Shown here piece after piece: positions 41,192 through 47,149 of a DNA stretch of 47,149 nt (positions are counted from its first letter, which is position 1; each line of letters starts with the position of its first letter). A program made the translations under genes and the position numbers. The notes below the pieces were generated by a model, which saw nothing but the letters and a program-made list of their open reading frames with translations, did no database searches and was not told the DNA's origin. The stretch comes from Oscillospiraceae bacterium (lineage in GTDB: Bacteria; Bacillota; Clostridia; Oscillospirales; Acutalibacteraceae). The stretch is from contig SVOL01000015.1 of the NCBI GenBank assembly GCA_015066395.1, positions 1-47,149 on the forward strand, in the 5' to 3' direction.

Positions 41192-42904
41192 TTAAAAATC
41201 CTCTTTGCGATAGAAACTGTTGCCACCGATAAATTCTCTTACGACCGAGGTCGGCGGTATTTCATCGTCGACATCGGCAGAGTGAATATAGTTCAGCACC
41301 TTGACGATCACGCGGACGTCGTTATAGTATTCTTCCTCGGGTCCGACCTCTAAAAGCAGAGGATAGATGTGCTTTTTAAGCACCGTCAGCTCGTAAAGAG
41401 TCGAACTGTTGAATATGACATCGGCGTTCTCTTTGAATGGCATTATCCAGCGCGATTCGCCGCGACGGACCGATTCCCACATTGAGAGGGTCCTGGCGAC
41501 TGAAGCGTTGCGGGTCTCGTAGTCGCGAACGATTCGGCGCAGCAGTCGCAAATAACTGCTGGGGATACGGTTGTGATCGTCAAGATTCAAGGACAGCAGC
41601 GGAATAACGAAAACCTTAAACACGTCCTTAGGATCGAGCGTTTTGGGCAACAGCTGGGGATTAAGCCCGTGAATGCCCTCGATAATAACGACCGAATTGT
41701 CCGAGAGTTTCAGTTTGTGACCGTTCCATTCACGCTTGCCGAGTTTAAAGTTGAAGCTCGGCAACTCGACCTCGTTACCCTCTAAAAGAGTGGTAAGCTG
41801 CTTGCCGAAAAGCTCCAGATCAATAGTGTTCAGATGTTCAAGATCGACCTTGCCGTCGGGACCGGGTGGAATCGAGTCGCGATCAAGATAATAATCGTCA
41901 AGGCTCATAAGGATCGGTTTTTTACCGTGGACCCTCAACTGTGTCGCAAGTCGGTTGGCCGAGGTGGTCTTACCCGAAGAACTCGGCCCTGCCAGCATTA
42001 CGATCCTGGAACCCTTTTCGCATATCATATCGGCTATTTGTGAGAACTTCTTTTCGTGCAGGGCTTCATTCACACGAATGAGTTCACGTATGCGGCCCGA
42101 ATCGACAAATTCATTGAGTTCGGCGACTGTTTCACATTCCATCAATTCGCCCCAGTTTTTACCTTCGTTGTAAACGTGCATAAAGTTGGGCATTTCGCGG
42201 AAGGCCGAAAGCTTATCGGGATCTCTGCGGTCGGGGATAACAAACACAAAGCCGTCGGCTGTAGGCTGAATATCCCATACTCTTAAAAACTTAGTTGACG
42301 GTGCCATTTCACCGTAGAAATAGTCGACATAGTTGAGGTGTTCATAGACGTTCAGCGTCGGTTTTTCGCGGTATGCCAACAATCTCGCCTTGTCGGTCTG
42401 GCCGTTTTGTTTGTAATAGTCAATAGCATCTGAAGTGTTGATCTTGCGTCGGATAAGCCGAATATCCTCATCTACTATCTCTTGTATCTTCTCTTTTAAA
42501 CGGTCGACCGAGAAGTCATCAGCACCCGTGACCTTGACATTGATTCCCGTATCTATAGACCAGCCCATTTTGGCCTCTGCTTTAGGCCAGAGCTGGCTGA
42601 AGCCCAAGAATATAACAAACTGCGCAGTGCGCTTGTATATTTCTTTGCCTGTTGTGTCGGAATAGCGTATAAGTTTTACTATGCCGTCGGATGCCGCCAC
42701 AGCACGGCGCACCGATTCCCCCTCATACTGAACATCCTTGAGTCGCACCGGAACGTAGTTGAGAGTGAACACCTCACCGGCTATTTTTGCGGCTATCGGG
42801 TCGGTCGACAATTTGCCTTCAAAAAAGCCTAATTTTTTTGCTAAATTATATAAGGATTCTTCGGGCTGAGCAATAATTTCTCTGCCGTCTATAATAAGTT
42901 TCAT
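41192..42904 (-). CDS. Nucleoside kinase with TGS and ThrRS-like N-terminus fused to a uridine-kinase domain
   Basis: 570 aa. A TGS-like domain is at 1-60 (MKLIIDGREIIAQPEESLYN). A region resembling the second additional domain of threonyl-tRNA synthetase is at about 60-260. A P-loop uridine/phosphoribulokinase domain is at about 285-500: Walker A GPSSSGKTTSANRL, LMSLDDYYLDRDSIPP (substrate Asp), DLEHLNTIDLELF, IIEGIHGLNP. The architecture is the common Clostridia nucleoside kinase class; the nucleoside accepted is not fixed by sequence. GGAGG lies 7 nt before the ATG. It overlaps the preceding YgjV-like gene by ATGA, so both are under the riboswitch. Confidence 0.9.
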   Translation of the reverse strand: MKLIIDGREIIAQPEESLYNLAKKLGFFEGKLSTDPIAAKIAGEVFTLNYVPVRLKDVQYEGESVRRAVAASDGIVKLIRYSDTTGKEIYKRTAQFVIFLGFSQLWPKAEAKMGWSIDTGINVKVTGADDFSVDRLKEKIQEIVDEDIRLIRRKINTSDAIDYYKQNGQTDKARLLAYREKPTLNVYEHLNYVDYFYGEMAPSTKFLRVWDIQPTADGFVFVIPDRRDPDKLSAFREMPNFMHVYNEGKNWGELMECETVAELNEFVDSGRIRELIRVNEALHEKKFSQIADMICEKGSRIVMLAGPSSSGKTTSANRLATQLRVHGKKPILMSLDDYYLDRDSIPPGPDGKVDLEHLNTIDLELFGKQLTTLLEGNEVELPSFNFKLGKREWNGHKLKLSDNSVVIIEGIHGLNPQLLPKTLDPKDVFKVFVIPLLSLNLDDHNRIPSSYLRLLRRIVRDYETRNASVARTLSMWESVRRGESRWIMPFKENADVIFNSSTLYELTVLKKHIYPLLLEVGPEEEYYNDVRVIVKVLNYIHSADVDDEIPPTSVVREFIGGNSFYRKEDF

Positions 42905-43203
42905 ATCGTTTCCTCCAAGTTATTAGGTTTGTGTACAGTATCTGTTGCGTCTGCATCGGCGGTTTTTTCGGCTTTACTCACGGCCATTGCGCGGAATGAG
43001 CGAATAAGGTGATAAATGTTGATGCCCATCATACCGATATTGAGAAATACAACGGCATAAGCTCCGTGAACGATAGAATAGACAGTGCTTATGATCGAAC
43101 CGATTATATTGATGATACGGAGTTTGACCATTGAGGTCATCATCATTGATATCATTAGCAGAATAGAGCCAATGTAGCCGAAAATCTCCAAATAAATGCT
43201 CAT
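42901..43203 (-). CDS. YgjV-like small membrane protein
   Basis: 100 aa with three hydrophobic segments: LEIFGYIGSILLMISMMM, LRIINIIGSIISTVYSIVHG, AVVFLNIGMMGINIYHLI. A charged tail follows. The pattern matches the YgjV/inner membrane protein family, related in style to SemiSWEET half-transporters; transport is not shown. AAAGGAGAG lies before the ATG. First gene after a guanine-class riboswitch and coupled to a nucleoside kinase, which suggests a purine or nucleoside connection. Confidence 0.78.
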   Translation of the reverse strand: MSIYLEIFGYIGSILLMISMMMTSMVKLRIINIIGSIISTVYSIVHGAYAVVFLNIGMMGINIYHLIRSFRAMAVSKAEKTADADATDTVHKPNNLEETI

Positions 43204-43230
43204 AAATATCTCTCCTTTGATAAGAAAAAT

Positions 43231-43330
43231 AAAAAACGGTTGACTGCGGTTTAATAAAAGCCGGTAGTCAACCATTAGGTGGTTGGTAGAAACTTCTGCC
43301 CATATCGCAGAGATATACCTATAGATATTC
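43231..43330 (-). promoter_or_regulatory. Purine (guanine-class) riboswitch with overlapping terminator
   Basis: Read on the minus strand: P2 TCTGC/GCAGA with L2 GATATGG (43306-43300), J2/3 AGTTTCTACC (43294-43285) as in the consensus, P3 CAACC/GGTTG, and J3/1 GACTA (43269-43265). The specifier is C, not U, and U51 is kept, so guanine or hypoxanthine is predicted and not adenine or 2'-deoxyguanosine. The terminator GGTTGACT (43273-43266)/AGTCAACC (43245-43238) plus U6 reuses the P3 3' strand, so aptamer and terminator exclude each other, which predicts ON with ligand. P1 looks weak. Confidence 0.85.
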
Positions 43331-43362
43331 TTAAGTGCCGCAGTGTATACCACGTACAATTT

Positions 43363-43391
43363 ATTATAAAACAATTAACAATAATTGTCAA
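43363..43391 (-). promoter_or_regulatory. Consensus promoter of the riboswitch transcript
   Basis: On the minus strand TTGACA (43391-43386), 17 bp, TATAAT (43368-43363), both hexamers perfect, about 35 nt before the aptamer. Confidence 0.88.
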
Positions 43392-43464
43392 GATTTGTAT
43401 AAAATTTACAAAAATTTTTCGTTACTCACTCCGGTTATTCGAGTGACGAGATATAGTCATTTGA

Positions 43465-43493
43465 TTGACATTTGTTATTTCGTAAGGTATAAT
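43465..43493 (+). promoter_or_regulatory. Consensus promoter of the propeller-like protein
   Basis: TTGACA (43465-43470), 17 bp, TATAAT (43488-43493), 28 nt before the ATG. It is divergent from the riboswitch promoter. Confidence 0.85.
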
Positions 43494-43521
43494 CTACCAA
43501 GAGGCAAAAGGAGGAAATGTT

Positions 43522-45414
43522 ATGATTTGTTCTAATTGCAGCGAAAACGAAGCGTTAAAAAACGAAGAGGTCGTAAGGACTCATTTTAAGTTTAATAAAA
43601 AAGCAGTCGCCATCGGCAGCGGCGTTTTGGCCGTTGTGCTGATAGCGGCAACTGTTCTCGGTCTTATTTTCTTAAAGCCGCCGAAAAACTACGGAATGTA
43701 TCTTAAAGACGGGCAGATGTATTACACTGATTTCGATGCAGCCCCATTTGCGCTGACCGAAAATTTGGCCGAAAATATGTCGGACAGCGACCTTTTAAGT
43801 ATCGGTTTTCAGCTCTCCAACCGCGCGAGGATCACTAAGAGCGGCGAACTGCTTTTCTTTGTTGATAGGATAGACGAGAACGGTGACGGTACGCTTTGCT
43901 GTCGCTTTGTTGAGAACAGCGGGAAAGACCTAATGATAATCGACACCGCGGTTCAAGGGTATTCCATAACCAAAAACGGCGACAAGGTGCTGTATATAAA
44001 AGACGGCTCGCTTTATCAATTCACCCGTAAAGGGCTAAAGAGAGAAATGATCGTCGAAAATATTACAGATGTTAGAATGTCGAACGACGGCGAAAAGGCG
44101 GTCATTATAGATAGTGAAAGCCGTTGTTTGTTCTATGATGTTGACGGTAAGTTTGAGGAGATCTCCTACAAGGCGGAGGAAATTTATCATATCTCAGACG
44201 ATTTCAAAACCGTATATTTTAGTAGGGATAACACCGCGTATAAGTGGACTAAGGGCAAGGGCGTAAGGGCGGTAGCCGACAATGTTCACGCTATTGTGGC
44301 GGCTTATGATTCGGGCGAGCTGTACTTTGTCCGTGCGACTTCGACCGAGGTTTTGGCGGTCGATTATATCAATGATGACGTAAAAGATTCTGATGCCTTG
44401 ATGCCGAAGCCTGCCTACCCGTTGCCGCCTGCCAAAAAAGACTATAAAACAACCGAGGAGTGGAAGGCTGACTATGATATCTATCTCGGTGAAATGGATA
44501 GATATTATCAGCTGATGCAGGAGTATTACGCCAAGCAGGACCGCGATAAAATAAGAAAACAGCTTGACGGTTATAAGATAACGCTCACCGCGTACACATT
44601 GTATTACTATGACGGCAAGAATTCGGAAAAGCTCAGCGAAAACTATAATTTTGAGGAGCATTGCCGTGACTATAATTCCAAGAAGCCGTCCCTTGTGTAC
44701 AGTGTGTATATCAATGATGCAAAGGCAAAATTCTCCGAGATCAGCAGTCTCGAAGAGGTGGAATCTGCGATCTTGGCCTGCCGTCAGTCGTTCCCGAAAG
44801 TTCAACTGGCAATAGGTGGCACGGTGCAGGCGTTGACCTTCGGCGTGCAGTCTGCCGATTTCCGTTTTTCCGATAACGGCAAAACGCTGTATTTTATCGA
44901 CGGTGTGACTAACGACGGCACCACGGGAAGCATTTATACAATTAAGATCGGCAGGACTGCCGGTGAGCCAAAACTATACGACAAACGTGTTGATGTCGAG
45001 CAGGGGATCTCGGTTTTTCAAAACGGCTCTATCGCGTATTATAAAAATGTCAACGGAACACAAAAAGGCACGCTTTATATCGACGAAGATAAGGTTGCCG
45101 ACTTTGTTGCGGTCGGTATTCTTGAGTATAATAAAAACAGTAAGAGCTATGCCTTTTACACCGACTATGACGGCGACAGTCAGGGTACTTTGAAGGTATT
45201 AAAACGCGGCAAGGTGAAAACGGTCAGCGAGAATGTCCACCGTTACAGCTTTACTCCGCAAGGCTATATTCTGTATCTCAAAGATTACGATATGGAGACT
45301 AATAAGGGTGACTTGTACGTTTTTGATGGCAGAAAAACATACCTTGTAGATACCGCTGTTACGGAGATAGTCGACTCGTTCGCTTACGGCGGCAGAAATG
45401 AGAGGTACTATTGA
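43522..45414 (+). CDS. Membrane-anchored beta-propeller-like protein
   Basis: 630 aa. A short N-terminal CSNC pair sits ahead of a TM helix (about 30-50: AIGSGVLAVVLIAATVLGLI), then a large extracytoplasmic part. Repeats such as GDKVLYIKDGSLYQFTRKGL, DGEKAVIIDSESRCLFYDVD, FKTVYFSRDNTAYKWTKG and NGKTLYFIDGVTN follow the spacing of WD40/TolB-like blades. A charged helical insertion (about 300-360) interrupts them. AAAAGGAGG lies 7 nt before the ATG. Single gene with a perfect promoter and a strong terminator. No catalytic motif; a scaffold or sensor role is only a guess. Confidence 0.65.
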   Translation: MICSNCSENEALKNEEVVRTHFKFNKKAVAIGSGVLAVVLIAATVLGLIFLKPPKNYGMYLKDGQMYYTDFDAAPFALTENLAENMSDSDLLSIGFQLSNRARITKSGELLFFVDRIDENGDGTLCCRFVENSGKDLMIIDTAVQGYSITKNGDKVLYIKDGSLYQFTRKGLKREMIVENITDVRMSNDGEKAVIIDSESRCLFYDVDGKFEEISYKAEEIYHISDDFKTVYFSRDNTAYKWTKGKGVRAVADNVHAIVAAYDSGELYFVRATSTEVLAVDYINDDVKDSDALMPKPAYPLPPAKKDYKTTEEWKADYDIYLGEMDRYYQLMQEYYAKQDRDKIRKQLDGYKITLTAYTLYYYDGKNSEKLSENYNFEEHCRDYNSKKPSLVYSVYINDAKAKFSEISSLEEVESAILACRQSFPKVQLAIGGTVQALTFGVQSADFRFSDNGKTLYFIDGVTNDGTTGSIYTIKIGRTAGEPKLYDKRVDVEQGISVFQNGSIAYYKNVNGTQKGTLYIDEDKVADFVAVGILEYNKNSKSYAFYTDYDGDSQGTLKVLKRGKVKTVSENVHRYSFTPQGYILYLKDYDMETNKGDLYVFDGRKTYLVDTAVTEIVDSFAYGGRNERYY

Positions 45415-45415
45415 T

Positions 45416-45451
45416 AAAAACTGCTTCGGTTAAAATGCCGAAGCAGTTTTT
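45416..45451 (+). terminator. Terminator of the propeller-like gene
   Basis: AAAAACTGCTTCGG (45416-45429) pairs with CCGAAGCAGTTTTT (45438-45451). Confidence 0.9.
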
Positions 45452-45498
45452 GTATAAGGAAAACCGTATAGTATTACGGTTATCTTAAAAATTTAAAA

Positions 45499-45564
45499 GT
45501 TACAAAGTTGTAACCAAAGGTTACAGCATTGTAACTTGATTTCGTTATAACATTAATGTAAAAT
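45499..45564 (+). promoter_or_regulatory. Two tandem 16-bp operators and a promoter
   Basis: GTTACAAAGTTGTAAC (45499-45514) and GTTACAGCATTGTAAC (45520-45535) share GTTACA-N4-TGTAAC arms; the centres are 21 bp apart, about two helical turns. The second ends one base before the -35 box TTGATT (45536-45541), followed by 17 bp and TAAAAT (45559-45564). This is the layout of cooperative dimer binding, and being just upstream of -35 could mean activation. The regulator is unknown. Confidence 0.7.
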
Positions 45565-45608
45565 AAAATCAGAAAGGAAATCAAATACATTCAAGAGGAG
45601 ATGTTTTT

Positions 45609-46145
45609 ATGAAAAAAATACTTGTTCTGACAATGAGCATAGTTCTTGTTTTGACCTTTGCTGCATGCGGCGGCAAAAAAGACGGTCAAACAACCTCAAG
45701 TGATGTTTCTCAAAACACTCAATCGTTGGTCAATTCGTCTGAAACCGAAAGTACCGAACCCAAATACACAAGTCCTGTTAATGCTCAGGATTTTTCGAAG
45801 ACTGATGTGAAAGTATCCGATTGTATTAAATATAATGATGAGAAAAAGCCGCCGGTAGAGGGTGTACTTTTTACTGTAACCGAGACTGTGACAGATTTTA
45901 AGTTTGTTGAATACGTATATAATTTTGATACAGAGGATTATGAATTAGGGGAAACTCTTTATATGTTGTCAACCTTTAGCCCCAATCAGAAGCTTTTAAT
46001 CAACACAACTATCGACGCTTCGCTGGAAAGCCGCCGCGGTTTTTGCTTTACGGATAAGGATGGTGTGATAAAATATTATTCGTTATCGTATGATTATGTC
46101 GGCGATGGTGATAGCAGTATTATTGTTGGAGAAGGTATACGCTGA
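45609..46145 (+). CDS. Small lipoprotein of unknown function
   Basis: 178 aa. The signal peptide ends in LTFAACGGKK (Cys about 20), then a Ser/Thr/Gln-rich linker to about residue 55. A globular domain of about 120 residues follows (VTETVTDFKFVEYVYNFDTE, FSPNQKLLINTTID), probably beta-rich. No family is recognised. CAAGAGGAG precedes the ATG. It is driven from a promoter with two tandem operators and has its own terminator, so it is a separately controlled surface protein. Confidence 0.75.
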   Translation: MKKILVLTMSIVLVLTFAACGGKKDGQTTSSDVSQNTQSLVNSSETESTEPKYTSPVNAQDFSKTDVKVSDCIKYNDEKKPPVEGVLFTVTETVTDFKFVEYVYNFDTEDYELGETLYMLSTFSPNQKLLINTTIDASLESRRGFCFTDKDGVIKYYSLSYDYVGDGDSSIIVGEGIR

Positions 46146-46157
46146 GTTTATATATAA

Positions 46158-46190
46158 TACCCGACCTTGAATTTCAGGGTCGGGTGTTAT
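46158..46190 (+). terminator. Terminator of the small lipoprotein gene
   Basis: ACCCGACCTTGA (46158-46169) pairs with TCAGGGTCGGGT (46173-46184), then GTTATT. Confidence 0.8.
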
Positions 46191-46239
46191 TATGTTTGTT
46201 TGCGGTAGCTGTTGAAAAAACCTTATTGATATGGTATTA

Positions 46240-46315
46240 TCGATTAATAAATCGACTTGAATTAAGATATAATATCACTCTACCGTCGGTGGATATACCC
46301 CACTCAACCGACGGT
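46240..46315 (+). promoter_or_regulatory. Palindromes upstream of the Xre-membrane protein
   Basis: TCGATT-AATA-AATCGA (46240-46255) and ACCGTCGGT (46282-46290)/ACCGACGGT (46307-46315) flank a TATAAT at 46268-46273. No well spaced -35 was found. They may be operators for the Xre protein that follows. Confidence 0.45.
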
Positions 46316-46369
46316 GTGTAGACATTTTGAGCGAAAAACACTACACTAAGATTGCAAGGAGGTGTTGCG

Positions 46370-46981
46370 ATGAATCAGGAAAAGATAGGCAGGTTTATAG
46401 CTGAGTGTCGAAAAGAACAGGGTTTAACACAAATGCAGTTGGCCGAAAAACTTAATATTACTGACCGAGCGGTGTCGAAATGGGAGAACGGCCGATCGAT
46501 GCCCGATTCCTCGATAATGCTCGAATTGTGCAGTGTTTTGAAAATCACTGTAAATGATCTGTTAAGTGGGGAGGTAGTTACAGTGGATAACTACAATAAG
46601 GAATTAGAAAAGAACTTGCTTGAAATTGTCAAGCAAAAAGAAGAATCCGATAAGAGATTGCTTAAATTGGAGATCGTCTTAGGTGTGATCGCTGTCTTGC
46701 CGCTTATCGCTGCAGCAGTAATCGCGAGTGTTGTGCCGATGGAGGAATGGAAGGCGGGATTGCTCGTTGGGCTCAGCCTGCTCCCTATTTTGATTGCAAC
46801 TCCGTTTGCATTAAAGATCGAGCAAAAAGCAGGCTACTATGAGTGCCAAAAGTGCGGGCACAGACATGTCCCTCAATACAGTAGTGTGTTCTGGGCTCTG
46901 CACGTAAACAGAACCAGATATATGCGTTGCCCAAAGTGCGGTACAATGTCTTGGCAGAAGAAAGTAATATCTAAGGATTAA
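46370..46981 (+). CDS. Xre-type HTH protein with two TM helices and a zinc ribbon
   Basis: 203 aa. Xre HTH at about 3-60 (FIAECRKEQGLTQMQLAEKL, TDRAVSKWENGRSMPD). A short coiled coil (about 70-95) leads to two TM helices (about 98-121 and 127-148). The C-terminal zinc ribbon has CQKCGH and CPKCGT. Membrane-bound Xre regulators of this kind are common in Clostridia and are thought to sense envelope or membrane state; this is inference. The start is ATG at 46370 with AAGGAGGT 7 nt upstream; an earlier in-frame ATG at 46352 overlaps the ribosome site. Confidence 0.82.
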   Translation: MNQEKIGRFIAECRKEQGLTQMQLAEKLNITDRAVSKWENGRSMPDSSIMLELCSVLKITVNDLLSGEVVTVDNYNKELEKNLLEIVKQKEESDKRLLKLEIVLGVIAVLPLIAAAVIASVVPMEEWKAGLLVGLSLLPILIATPFALKIEQKAGYYECQKCGHRHVPQYSSVFWALHVNRTRYMRCPKCGTMSWQKKVISKD

Positions 46982-46984
46982 TAA

Positions 46985-47019
46985 AAACCCGGACTATGGA
47001 ATTTCCATAGTCCGGGTTT
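46985..47019 (+). terminator. Terminator after the Xre-membrane protein
   Basis: A perfect 16-bp stem (46985-47000 with 47004-47019), followed by GTTTT. Confidence 0.9.
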
Positions 47020-47034
47020 GTTTTCGTATTACAA

Positions 47035-47149
47035 CCACTGGCTCTGCCAGTGGGCAAAAGAGCTTTAGCTATGGACATAATAAAAACTCCTTGATATATT
47101 TGAAGTTGAGGTTCGCCAACCCAACAAAAATATATCAAGGAGGTCCTAG
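47035..47149 (+). mobile_element. Left end and tnpA leader of an IS200-family element (truncated by the window)
   Basis: CCACTGG/CCAGTGG hairpin (47035-47041 with 47047-47053) with CAAAAGAGCTTTAGCT after it is the layout I know from IS200 left ends. CTCCTTGATATATTT (47087-47101) is the exact complement of AAATATATCAAGGAG (47128-47142), burying the ribosome site AAGGAGG (47137-47143), as reported for IS200 transposase mRNA. The tnpA start codon should lie just past 47149. Confidence 0.75.

Noticed and set aside
1-47149. CRISPR array
   Set aside because: No regularly spaced short repeats; the only tandem repeat is the pair of 169-bp tRNA-linked units.

Overview
The window looks like a chromosomal segment of a low-to-medium GC Bacillota, most probably an anaerobic gut Clostridia/Oscillospirales-type bacterium. 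This rests on strong AAAGGAGG-type ribosome sites, consensus TTGACA/TATAAT promoters, cysteine lipoproteins ending in GCGKK-type signals, a TGS-type nucleoside kinase, a DUF5685/J-domain pair and a tRNA with encoded CCA. The species cannot be named from sequence alone. Both edges carry pieces of IS200/IS605-family elements: an omega-RNA-like 3' end at 1-78, and a tnpA leader at 47035-47149.

Layout. 125-2020: a radical SAM/SPASM protein and a divergent zinc-type CDF exporter. 2045-2122: a perfect cloverleaf of inverted repeats. 2151-7392: uvrB, split by an integrated element. The native 5' end (2215-2487) stops at codon 91. The element brings an alpha/alpha-toroid-like protein, an Apea-like HEPN protein (predicted RNase, possible anti-phage effector) and a recoded replacement uvrB 5' end that restores a full UvrB (5431-7392). 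7418-14266: a two-domain glycosyltransferase, uvrA, and a DUF5685/J-domain/membrane-protein trio. 14489-14913: tRNA-Leu(CAG) preceded by two exact 169-bp tandem units, each starting with its first 22 nt. 15076-15981: a membrane transglutaminase-like protein. 16026-19730: a decayed mobile element with tyrosine recombinase, two tiny genes, an Xre regulator and a frameshifted large serine recombinase.

20634-30045 is a tightly packed nucleoside/nucleotide operon: tdk, deoC, deoD, deoB, cdd, pdp, udk, a dGTPase-like HD protein, two DHH (NrnA-like) phosphoesterases and surE. On the minus strand, 40196-30757 encodes a CUT1-type ABC importer (ATPase, two permeases, binding lipoprotein). It is followed within a few bases by a lipoprotein SNase-family nuclease and a repeat/OB-fold lipoprotein. 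A barnase-like RNase lipoprotein with its own promoter lies just beyond. Upstream lie an RDD protein, a TGS-uridine-kinase-like nucleoside kinase and a YgjV-like membrane protein behind a guanine-class riboswitch.

Read together, the right two thirds looks like a nucleic-acid scavenging locus. Surface RNase and DNase would make fragments, a sugar-type ABC importer may take up the products, and SurE/NrnA, phosphorylases, DeoB and DeoC would turn them into bases and central-metabolism sugars, while Tdk, Udk and the TGS kinase salvage nucleosides. The end of the window (43522-46981) holds a membrane-anchored propeller-like protein, a small lipoprotein behind two tandem 16-bp operators, and an Xre-membrane-zinc-ribbon protein.
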